From: Lachnospiraceae bacterium UBA3316
Lineage (GTDB): Bacteria > Bacillota > Clostridia > Lachnospirales > Lachnospiraceae
Length of the DNA: 6,186 nucleotides
Direction of reading: 5' to 3'
NCBI GenBank assembly: GCA_002361955.1
Contig: DESK01000036.1
Location: 1-6,186, forward strand
Below the pieces are notes generated by a model. The model was not told the origin of the DNA. It saw only the letters and a program-made list of their open reading frames with translations, and did no database searches. The position numbers and the translations under genes were made by a program. Below are positions 1-6,168 of the stretch, piece by piece (position 1 is the stretch's first letter; each line of letters starts with the position of its first letter).

Positions 1-1
1 A

Positions 2-183
2 GGGTCACAAGGTCATGCGTTTCATGCTTGCATGAAAAAGCATGGCTTTGTGACCCGTAAAACACCGAAAAGTAGCCATTTTTTGGAGAAAAATGAGCGA
101 ATTTGAGGTGTTTTAGGATTTTGGGAGTGCGTAAGCACGGAGAAATCCGTATCATAGTTGGGGCAAAGGCTTTTGACCCAAAC
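2..183 (+). repeat. Multi-hairpin element upstream of accC (possible MITE-like repeat or structured leader)
   Basis: Four hairpins follow one another almost without gaps. Hairpin 1 pairs 2-18 with 40-56 (17 bp, two of them G-U wobbles), with an inner stem 20-26/31-37 closed by a CTTG loop. Hairpin 2 pairs 58-66 with 107-115 (9 bp perfect), enclosing a 7-bp stem 77-83/89-95. Hairpin 3 pairs 116-121 with 143-148, enclosing GTGC/GCAC with a GTAA (GNRA-type) loop at 131-134. Hairpin 4 pairs 157-162 with 177-183 (one bulged A), enclosing CAAA/TTTG. The outer ends, GGGTCACAA at 2-10 and TTTTGACCC at 171-179, form an 8-of-9 inverted repeat. No gene is visible in 1-204 and no convincing promoter was found. 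The structure is read directly from the sequence. Whether it is a dispersed repeat, a mobile element remnant or an accC leader is inference. The left edge may extend beyond the window. Confidence 0.55.
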
Positions 184-204
184 ATCATTGGATAGGAGAA
201 TGAG

Positions 205-1554
205 ATGTTTCAGAAAATATTGATTGCAAACAGAGGAGAAATCGCAGTGCGCATTATCCGGGCCTGCAGAGAAATGGGAATTCAGACGGTAGCTGTCTAT
301 TCAGAGGCGGACAGGGAAGCCTTGCATACCCAGCTTGCCGATGAAGCAGTGTGTATCGGCCCTGCCCCTGCTGCGGACAGCTACCTGGATATGGAGCGGA
401 TCTTAAGCGCTACGATCGCCGCGAAGGCGGAGGCCATCCATCCGGGGTTCGGATTTCTCTCGGAAAACAGCAAATTTGCCGGAATGTGTGAGAAGTGCGG
501 AATTACTTTTATCGGGCCCTCCTCAAAGGTGATCGCAAGCATGGGAAATAAAGCAGAAGCCAGGCGCACCATGGAGAGCGCAGGCGTCCCCGTTGTCCCG
601 GGCACAAAGGATCCCGTATATACGACAGAGGACGGAAAGATTCAGGCAGACCGGATCGGCTATCCTGTGATGATCAAAGCCTCCGCAGGAGGAGGCGGAA
701 AGGGAATGCGCGCGGCGGAAACCCCCGCGGAATTTGAAGAAAACTTCCGCCTGGCCCAGCTGGAAGCAAAGAGGGCCTTTGGCGACGATACCATGTATAT
801 TGAAAAGTACGTAAAGAATCCCAGGCATATCGAATTTCAGATCCTTGCGGATCGATTTGGCCATGTGATCCAGCTCGGGGAAAGAGATTGTTCCATTCAG
901 AGAAATCACCAGAAAATACTGGAGGAATCCCCCAGCCCTGCCCTCAGCCAGGAGCTTCGGGAAAAAATGGGCGCGACGGCTGTGCGGGCTGCGCAGGCTG
1001 CCGGTTATGAAAGCGCAGGAACCATTGAGTTCCTTTTAGATAAAAATGACAGCTTTTATTTTATGGAAATGAACACGAGAATACAGGTGGAGCATCCAGT
1101 GACGGAGATGGTATCAGAAATTGATCTGATCAAAGAGCAGATCTCCATCGCGGCAGGCCTTTCATTAACTATCAGGCAGGAGGACGTCACTCTTCGGGGG
1201 CACGCCCTGGAGTGCCGCGTCAACGCAGAAAATCCGGCGCAGCATTTTGTTCCCTGCCCCGGAAGGCTGGGGGAGGTTCATTTGCCGGGAGGCTGCGGGG
1301 TGCGCATCGATACTGCCGTCTACAGCGGCTACGAGATACCACCCTACTATGACTCCATGATTGCCAAGGTGATCGTCCGCGGAAATACAAGAGCGGAGGC
1401 CATCGACAAGATGAAAAGCACCCTGGGTGAGCTGATCCTGGAAGGCGTGACCACCAACGTGGACTTTCTGTATGAGATTCTAAATGATAATAAATTTGAA
1501 AAGGGCGAGTTTACCACAGCCTTCATCGAGGAGAGATTTCAATGTCAAGACTGA
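205..1554 (+). CDS. accC: Biotin carboxylase subunit of acetyl-CoA carboxylase (AccC)
   Basis: This is the cytoplasmic ATP-dependent enzyme that carboxylates the biotin of the carrier protein AccB using bicarbonate, the first half-reaction of malonyl-CoA synthesis. The 449-residue length matches E. coli AccC. The N-terminal biotin carboxylase domain opens with ILIANRGEIAVR (residues 5-16). The ATP-grasp domain carries K116, K158, the glycine-rich loop AGGGGKGM (161-168), H208, and ERDCSIQRNHQK (227-238) with H235. Metal and catalytic residues E275, E288, N290 and R292, the QVE motif (294-296) and R338 are present, so the active site looks intact. The C-terminal domain covers about 330-449. 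The start is supported by AGGAG at 194-198, six bases before ATG. Its 3' end overlaps accDA by 13 bp, which suggests translational coupling. Related carboxylases (pyruvate, propionyl-CoA) share this fold, but the stand-alone length and the accDA neighbour settle the assignment. Confidence 0.96.
   Translation: MFQKILIANRGEIAVRIIRACREMGIQTVAVYSEADREALHTQLADEAVCIGPAPAADSYLDMERILSATIAAKAEAIHPGFGFLSENSKFAGMCEKCGITFIGPSSKVIASMGNKAEARRTMESAGVPVVPGTKDPVYTTEDGKIQADRIGYPVMIKASAGGGGKGMRAAETPAEFEENFRLAQLEAKRAFGDDTMYIEKYVKNPRHIEFQILADRFGHVIQLGERDCSIQRNHQKILEESPSPALSQELREKMGATAVRAAQAAGYESAGTIEFLLDKNDSFYFMEMNTRIQVEHPVTEMVSEIDLIKEQISIAAGLSLTIRQEDVTLRGHALECRVNAENPAQHFVPCPGRLGEVHLPGGCGVRIDTAVYSGYEIPPYYDSMIAKVIVRGNTRAEAIDKMKSTLGELILEGVTTNVDFLYEILNDNKFEKGEFTTAFIEERFQCQD
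1528..1535 (+). promoter_or_regulatory. Ribosome binding site of accDA, inside the accC coding sequence
   Basis: GAGGAGAG lies six bases before the ATG at 1542 and is embedded in the last codons of accC. It supports this start over the next in-frame ATG at 1560. The 13-bp gene overlap fits translational coupling of AccC and AccDA synthesis. Confidence 0.7.
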
Positions 1555-3245
1555 AGGAAATGTTTAAAAAGAACACCTATCGTTCTGTCCCGCAGAAGGA
1601 GGAAAATGGAAAGGAGCCTTCTGTGCCGGAAGGGCTCTGGGTCAAATGTGCCAAATGCGGGAAAACGGTCTATAAAGAGGATGTAACGGAAAACTCTTAT
1701 ACCTGCCCCAAATGCGGCGGCTATTTCAGGATCAAAACGAGAACACGCCTGCGCCTGACTGCGGACGAAGGAAGCTTTCAGGAATGGGGCACAGAGATCG
1801 CAGATAAGGATCCGCTGAACTATCCCGGCTACGGGGAAAAGCTTTCAGAGCTTCGGCGAAAGACCCATTTGCAGGAGGCCGTCACCATAGGATACGCAAA
1901 GCTTGGCGGCTGCGAGGCCGTGCTTGGCGTGTGTGACGCGAGATTTCTGATGGGAAGCATGGGGTACGTCGTGGGAGAGCGGATCACGGCGGCCATCGAG
2001 GAGGCTACCAGACGCCGCCTGCCAGTGGTTCTGTTCTGCTGTTCCGGCGGGGCCAGAATGCAGGAAGGGATTGTGTCCCTTATGCAGATGGCAAAGACAG
2101 CCGCCGCCATCAAGAGGCACAGCGACGCCGGGCTTCTCTATCTCTCCGTGCTCACCGACCCTACGATGGGAGGCGTCACGGCGAGCTTCGCCATGCTGGG
2201 TGATATTATCCTGGCGGAACCGGGAGCACTCATCGGCTTCGCAGGACCCAGAGTCATCGCTCAGACCATCGGTGAAAAGATTCCCGAGGGTTTCCAACGG
2301 ACGGAATTTTTGCTGGAAAAGGGAATGATCGACGCTGCGGTGGAGCGAAAAGAATTAAAAGACGTGCTGGTAAAGCTTCTAACCATGCACAGTCGGGAAC
2401 ACTGCGAAGAATCCGTAGAAAAAAAGACAGGACCGTGTACGGCGCAGGAGGGCAGCTCCCATCCTTTAACGGCCTGGGAGCGGGTGCAGATTTCCCGCAG
2501 TTCCCACAGACCCACCAGCCTGGACTATATCCAGGAAATTTTTACCGACTTTCTGGAGCTGCACGGTGACAGGAGCTTTCGTGATGACGGGGCCATCGTT
2601 GGCGGCATCGCCCTTTTAGACGGCCGTCCTGTCACGGTGATTGGCCAGCAAAAAGGCAGATCGACAAAAGAAAACCTCAGCCGTAACTTTGGCATGGCTT
2701 CTCCGGAGGGCTACCGAAAAGCTCTGCGGCTGATGAAGCAGGCGGAGAAATTCCACAGACCTGTCGTGATCTTCGTAGATACGCCTGGGGCAGCCTGCGG
2801 CATCGATGCGGAGGAACGGGGGCAGGGGGAAGCCATCGCCAAAAACCTGATGGAGATGATGGGGCTCCGCGTCCCCATCTTAAGTATCTTTATCGGGGAG
2901 GGCGGCAGCGGCGGAGCGCTTGGCCTTGCCGTAGCCGATGAAGTGTGGATGCTGGAAAACGCCACCTATTCCATATTGTCGCCGGAGGGGTTTGCCTCGA
3001 TTTTATGGAAGGACGGAAAGCGGGCCAAAGAGGCGGCGGAAATCATGCAGATGACTGCGGAGAATCTGAAGTCTCTCGGCATGATCGAAAAAATCATATG
3101 GGAAAAGAAGCCGGCTGCAAAAGACACCGTTCCAGAGCTTTCCGCCTCCATCAAAGAATCTCTCCTGAATTTTCTGAGAAAGCAGGATAAAAAAACACCG
3201 GAACAGATCGTATGCGAGAGATATGACAGGTTCCGCAGACTATAG
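1542..3245 (+). CDS. accDA: Fused acetyl-CoA carboxylase carboxyltransferase, beta-alpha order (AccD-AccA)
   Basis: This enzyme transfers the carboxyl group from carboxybiotin-AccB to acetyl-CoA, giving malonyl-CoA. E. coli uses two polypeptides in an alpha2beta2 complex; here both are one 567-residue chain. Residues 1-290 are AccD: a zinc ribbon with C36, C39, C55 and C58 (same CX2C-X15-CX2C spacing as E. coli), then crotonase-like motifs SGGARMQEG (168-176), PTMGGVTASFA (207-217) and GFAGPRVI (232-239). A polar linker (about 288-307) joins AccA (about 308-567), with AWERVQ (311-316), GDRSFRDDGAIVGGIA (342-357), RNFGMASPEGYRKALRLM (381-398), DTPGAACG (413-420), EERGQGEAIA (424-433), the oxyanion-type loop GEGGSGGAL (452-460) and SPEGFASILWK (480-490). 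The roughly 60-residue helical N-terminus of E. coli AccA is absent. DTPGAACG replaces the E. coli DTPGAYPG, a difference worth noting but not clearly disabling. No frame break is visible, and no good internal start for a separate accA exists. Confidence 0.94.
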   Translation: MSRLKEMFKKNTYRSVPQKEENGKEPSVPEGLWVKCAKCGKTVYKEDVTENSYTCPKCGGYFRIKTRTRLRLTADEGSFQEWGTEIADKDPLNYPGYGEKLSELRRKTHLQEAVTIGYAKLGGCEAVLGVCDARFLMGSMGYVVGERITAAIEEATRRRLPVVLFCCSGGARMQEGIVSLMQMAKTAAAIKRHSDAGLLYLSVLTDPTMGGVTASFAMLGDIILAEPGALIGFAGPRVIAQTIGEKIPEGFQRTEFLLEKGMIDAAVERKELKDVLVKLLTMHSREHCEESVEKKTGPCTAQEGSSHPLTAWERVQISRSSHRPTSLDYIQEIFTDFLELHGDRSFRDDGAIVGGIALLDGRPVTVIGQQKGRSTKENLSRNFGMASPEGYRKALRLMKQAEKFHRPVVIFVDTPGAACGIDAEERGQGEAIAKNLMEMMGLRVPILSIFIGEGGSGGALGLAVADEVWMLENATYSILSPEGFASILWKDGKRAKEAAEIMQMTAENLKSLGMIEKIIWEKKPAAKDTVPELSASIKESLLNFLRKQDKKTPEQIVCERYDRFRRL

Positions 3246-3251
3246 GAGGTG
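3244..3251 (+). promoter_or_regulatory. Strong ribosome binding site of the FabK-like gene
   Basis: AGGAGGTG is a full match to the anti-Shine-Dalgarno core. It overlaps the TAG stop of accDA (3243-3245) and sits just before ATG at 3254. It fixes the start of the third operon gene and implies co-translation with accDA. Confidence 0.75.
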
Positions 3252-3253
3252 CT

Positions 3254-4297
3254 ATGAAACGAGAACCATTACGTATCGGAGAGCTAACGGCGAAGATCCC
3301 TGTGATACAGGGCGGCATGGGCGTGGGCGTAAGCCTCTCGGGCCTTGCGGGAGCCGTGGCGGCCTGCGGAGGGGTAGGCGTCCTGTCCGCCGCCCAGATC
3401 GGATATCAAAATCCCCTGTTTGAGAAAAACCCTCTGGCTGCAAATATAAAAGCAATAAAAGAAGAAATCGGAAAAGCCCGGGCCGCGGCCAGAGGAGGAG
3501 TCCTTGGCATCAACATCATGGTGGCCACAAAATCTTATGCCCGTTACGTGAAAGCATCCGTGGAGGAGGGCATCGATCTTATTATTTCCGGGGCCGGCCT
3601 TCCTGTATCGCTGCCGGAGCTGGTGAAAGGGAGCAACGTAAAGATCGCTCCCATCGTATCCACGGCAAAGGCGGCCTCCGTCATCTGCCGTCTCTGGGAC
3701 AGAAACGATAAACGCGTACCGGATCTGGTAATTATCGAAGGGCCAGAGGCCGGAGGCCATCTGGGTTTTACGAAGTCCCAGCTGAAAGAGTACACCCCTG
3801 AGGTTTACAGGGAGGAAATCCGGAAGATTCTTGCTGTGATCCGCCAGTACCGTGAAAAATATGCCCGTCCCATCCCTGTGGCAATAGCCGGCGGGATCTA
3901 TGACAGAAAGGATATGGATCAAGCCCTTTCTTTGGGAGCGGACGCCGTGCAGATGGGTACGCGTTTTGTCACCACCTATGAATGCGATGCCAGCATGGCC
4001 TACAAAAAAGCCTACCTGGACTGTGGGATCGAAGATATCCTGATTACCGACAGCCCGGTGGGAATGCCGGGAAGAGCCGTCGCCAACAAATTTCTCCGGG
4101 AGAAGAAAAAAACGGAAGGCAGATGCTACCAATGCCTGGAACGATGCGATCCTTCAAAGATCCCCTACTGTATTACGAAGGCTCTGATCTCCGCGGTACA
4201 GGGAGACGTGGATGAGGGGCTTATCTTCTGCGGCGCAAATGCATGGAGGGCAGACAAACTGGAACATGTGGCCGATATCCTGCAGGAGCTTTCCTGA
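3254..4297 (+). CDS. FMN-dependent enoyl reductase / nitronate monooxygenase family protein with C-terminal Cys cluster (FabK-like)
   Basis: This 347-residue protein is a TIM-barrel flavoprotein of the nitronate monooxygenase/FabK superfamily. Visible motifs in order are IQGGMGVGV (18-26), GINIMV (85-90), ISGAGLP (111-117), EGPEAGGHLG (162-171) with H169 at the position of the FabK/NMO active-site histidine, IAGGI (211-215), and GADAVQMGTRF (228-238) for FMN phosphate binding. It has no signal peptide and should be cytoplasmic. Known FabK enzymes reduce enoyl-ACP, the last step of each elongation round; the place directly after accDA makes a lipid-synthesis role plausible. However, residues 291-306 contain CX2C-X3-C-X7-C (C291, C294, C298, C306), which the pneumococcal FabK as I recall it lacks. 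This could bind a metal or Fe-S cluster, and suggests a subfamily distinct from classical FabK. Family membership is well supported. The exact substrate (enoyl-ACP, nitronate or other) is inference, so no gene symbol is given. Confidence 0.85.
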   Translation: MKREPLRIGELTAKIPVIQGGMGVGVSLSGLAGAVAACGGVGVLSAAQIGYQNPLFEKNPLAANIKAIKEEIGKARAAARGGVLGINIMVATKSYARYVKASVEEGIDLIISGAGLPVSLPELVKGSNVKIAPIVSTAKAASVICRLWDRNDKRVPDLVIIEGPEAGGHLGFTKSQLKEYTPEVYREEIRKILAVIRQYREKYARPIPVAIAGGIYDRKDMDQALSLGADAVQMGTRFVTTYECDASMAYKKAYLDCGIEDILITDSPVGMPGRAVANKFLREKKKTEGRCYQCLERCDPSKIPYCITKALISAVQGDVDEGLIFCGANAWRADKLEHVADILQELS

Positions 4298-4340
4298 GGA
4301 ATCAACGTTCAGTCAGCAAAATCTGTCCCGATAAAATCGT

Positions 4341-4436
4341 CTGCGGCGAAAGTCAGGTTTCCTCTTGGATATTTTCACGTATTCCCGCGGAGTTTTCCCT
4401 GAAGATTAGCTTCGCGCCGCAGCAAGTGCAAACTCC
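4341..4436 (+). other. Possible structured RNA region between the acc operon and the glycosidase gene
   Basis: CTGCGGCG (4341-4348) is perfectly complementary to CGCCGCAG (4415-4422), and a nested 5-bp stem pairs TCAGG (4353-4357) with CCTGA (4398-4402). A second candidate stem, GGAGTTT (4389-4395) with AAACTCC (4430-4436), interleaves with the first, so the two would form either a pseudoknot or alternative folds. There is no T-tract after either stem, so it is not a standard intrinsic terminator. It may be the 3' untranslated tail of the acc operon, a processed RNA, or chance complementarity. The rest of the 4298-4476 gap shows no gene. Confidence 0.25.
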
Positions 4437-4476
4437 CGGGCCAAACAAAAATCTTCATAATGGACTGGCACGGGGC

Positions 4477-4505
4477 TTTACATCTTCCGCAAAAACCGTT
4501 ACAAT
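4477..4505 (+). promoter_or_regulatory. Sigma-A type promoter for the secreted glycosidase gene
   Basis: TTTACA (4477-4482) is a 5-of-6 match to the -35 consensus and TACAAT (4500-4505) is a 5-of-6 match to the -10 consensus, with the optimal 17-bp spacer. Transcription would start near 4512, giving an untranslated leader of about 50 bases. This excludes the in-frame ATG at 4506 as the translation start and shows that the downstream gene can be expressed independently of the acc operon. Confidence 0.78.
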
Positions 4506-4550
4506 ATGAATCAAATGAAACACCAAAATTTCAGCACATCATATTGTGAA

Positions 4551-4557
4551 AGGAGAG
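4551..4557 (+). promoter_or_regulatory. Ribosome binding site that decides the start of the glycosidase gene
   Basis: AGGAGAG lies five bases before the ATG at 4563. No comparable site precedes the alternative in-frame ATG at 4506, which also lies upstream of the predicted transcription start. Confidence 0.75.
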
Positions 4558-4562
4558 AGTTT

Positions 4563-6104
4563 ATGAAAACAAAGTACAAAAGAATGGGTCTGCTCTGTAT
4601 CCTTCTGCTTGCAGTTTTAATCTGCGTACCTGCACAAAGGGCCCAAGCAGCGGTAAAACCGGGGAAGATCCTATCCGCGAAGGTGGTTGGCAAAAAAACG
4701 GTGGTGGTAAAGGCAAAAATTAAAAAGAAGGTTGCCAGCAGCAACAAGAAATATTATCTGGTAAAAGTGAATGGCCTGACCGGAAAGCCAGTCTCTGTCC
4801 TGGCAGAGACTCCCAAAAAATCCGTGTTAAAATTCAAATTAGATACAGCGGATAAGGCAAATGTTATTTCAAAATTCGGTATCGCCGTGAAAAAGGGCAA
4901 AAAACTGAGCTTGATCAGCAATACAAAATACGTGCAAAATCCCCAGGCAGTGGCTGCAAATACCCAGTCCTATGAGCTTCCGGCCACTAAGAAGGGCATC
5001 CACTTTGCGTCCGATGCGAACCTGGATTCCAAGCACACCTTAGTAAACATTAATATGAATGATCTGATCGGCTCAAAGGACACCGGAGAGCCTTATGTCT
5101 ACAATGGCAAAACGTATTACTTTACGAACACCATGCAGAATGCCGTCAGGAACTTTGTGTCACAGGGCATTTGCGTGACTCTGGTGGTCTATATGAACTG
5201 GGACAGCGCAAATAAGTCCCTGATCTATCCCACAGGCCGGGAAGCCGGCACCTACTGGTACATGCTGAATACCTACGATGAGAAAGCACGGGAGACTCTG
5301 GAAGCGGCTTTCTGTTATCTGGGGGAGAAATTCAGCCGTCCAGAGTACCTTGTCTCCAACTGGGTACTGGGAAATGAAGTAAATTCCCAGCACTACTGGA
5401 ACCATGTGGGAAATCTTTCTTTTGATAAATACGTAAAAGCCTATGTGCAGGCATTTAAAATGTTCAGCGACGGTATCCATACAGGCTGGTCAAACGCCAG
5501 AATTTTTGTCCCCCTGGACAATGCGTGGAACATCCCCGTATCAGAAGTGGGCTGGAACGGCAAAACCTTCCTGACCAGATTCGCGAAAGAACTGAAACAG
5601 GAAAGCGCCAATACCAAATGGAACCTGGCCTACCACGCCTATTCCTTCCCGCTGCCCTCCGAGCCCTACAAACATAATCAGTATGTAACAAAAAGCTCGG
5701 ATTCCTATTACATCACTCCCCAGAACCTGAAGTATCTGACGGACTACATCAAAAAAAACTACGGCTCATCTACCCGAATCATTTTATCGGAACAGGGCTA
5801 CATGGCTTCCACCGGTGAATCCGCCCAGGCGGCTTCCATTATGTACGCCTATTACATGGCAGAGTTTAACTCTATGGTGGACGCATATATTATCCGCTGT
5901 GAATACGATGATGCCGGCGAGGTTTCCCAGGGTTACGCTATGGGACTGACGGGATTGAATGGAAAACGAAGAGCCGCCTATAAGGTATACAAGTACATGG
6001 ATTCCCCCAAGGCAGCCGCCTACGCGAAAAAATATCTGAAGCTGATCGGCGCTCCCAGCTGGGAAGCGGCTGTACCAGGCTATAAGGCATCAAGATTTAA
6101 ATAG
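4563..6104 (+). CDS. Secreted glycoside hydrolase-like protein, DUF5722-type TIM barrel
   Basis: The 513-residue product starts with a classical signal peptide: basic residues (KTKYKR), a hydrophobic core at about 8-22, and a likely AQA cleavage site near residue 29, so it should be exported. Residues 30 to about 125 form a lysine-rich, probably beta-structured N-terminal domain. The main domain (about 143-500) resembles DUF5722 as I know it: KKGIHFASDANLDSKHTLVN (143-162), VYNGKTYYF (179-187), NWVLGNEVN (266-274), WNLAYHAY (353-360) and RIILSEQGY (405-413). NE (271-272) and SE (409-410) are placed like the acid/base and nucleophile glutamates of clan GH-A hydrolases, so E272 and E410 are candidate catalytic residues. 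No sortase motif, dockerin, SLH repeat or membrane anchor is visible, so it is probably released or loosely wall-bound through the basic N-terminal domain. The substrate is unknown. It has its own promoter and terminator, so no functional link to the acc operon is implied. Confidence 0.82.
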   Translation: MKTKYKRMGLLCILLLAVLICVPAQRAQAAVKPGKILSAKVVGKKTVVVKAKIKKKVASSNKKYYLVKVNGLTGKPVSVLAETPKKSVLKFKLDTADKANVISKFGIAVKKGKKLSLISNTKYVQNPQAVAANTQSYELPATKKGIHFASDANLDSKHTLVNINMNDLIGSKDTGEPYVYNGKTYYFTNTMQNAVRNFVSQGICVTLVVYMNWDSANKSLIYPTGREAGTYWYMLNTYDEKARETLEAAFCYLGEKFSRPEYLVSNWVLGNEVNSQHYWNHVGNLSFDKYVKAYVQAFKMFSDGIHTGWSNARIFVPLDNAWNIPVSEVGWNGKTFLTRFAKELKQESANTKWNLAYHAYSFPLPSEPYKHNQYVTKSSDSYYITPQNLKYLTDYIKKNYGSSTRIILSEQGYMASTGESAQAASIMYAYYMAEFNSMVDAYIIRCEYDDAGEVSQGYAMGLTGLNGKRRAAYKVYKYMDSPKAAAYAKKYLKLIGAPSWEAAVPGYKASRFK

Positions 6105-6129
6105 AAGGTCACTAAACAGACATAAGCTT

Positions 6130-6168
6130 CAAGGCAGAAACTGCATGACAGATTCTGCCTTGTTTGTT
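6130..6168 (+). terminator. Intrinsic terminator of the glycosidase gene
   Basis: CAAGGCAGAA (6130-6139) pairs perfectly with TTCTGCCTTG (6153-6162), a 10-bp stem with a 13-base loop, followed by the T-rich run TTTGTT. It lies 25 bases after the TAA/TAG-ended gene (stop at 6102-6104). The T-tract seems cut short at 6168, where sequence resembling a group II intron begins, so the original tract may have been split by insertion. Confidence 0.82.

Noticed and set aside
2..56. First hairpin read as an intrinsic terminator of an upstream gene
   Set aside because: No T-tract follows the stem (GTAAAAC comes next), and the stem is part of a longer chain of hairpins.
173..178. TTGACC as a -35 box for accC
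   Set aside because: At 16-18 bases downstream there is only the purine-rich ribosome binding site region and no -10-like hexamer.
2..183. CRISPR array or T-box/riboswitch in the hairpin region
   Set aside because: There are no regularly spaced direct repeats, and I could not recognise T-box or known riboswitch core motifs, nor a terminator/antiterminator pair.
2419..2425. A-run in the accDA linker as a sequencing frameshift creating a false fusion
   Set aside because: The frame is continuous on both sides, both halves are complete in that same frame, and no stop or suitable accA start codon is found near the run.
3284..4132. Long open frame (282 codons) on the minus strand
   Set aside because: It lies fully antisense to the FabK-like gene, shows no recognisable domain, and is explained by the codon pattern of the sense gene.
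4243..4509. 88-codon plus-strand open frame running from the end of the FabK-like gene into the intergenic gap
   Set aside because: It starts inside the preceding gene in another frame, has no ribosome binding site, resembles no family I know, and overlaps the promoter at its end.
4506..4562. Upstream in-frame ATG extending the glycosidase by 19 residues
   Set aside because: It lies at the edge of the predicted -10 box, upstream of the likely transcription start, and would put a polar stretch before a good signal peptide; the ATG at 4563 has a clear ribosome binding site.
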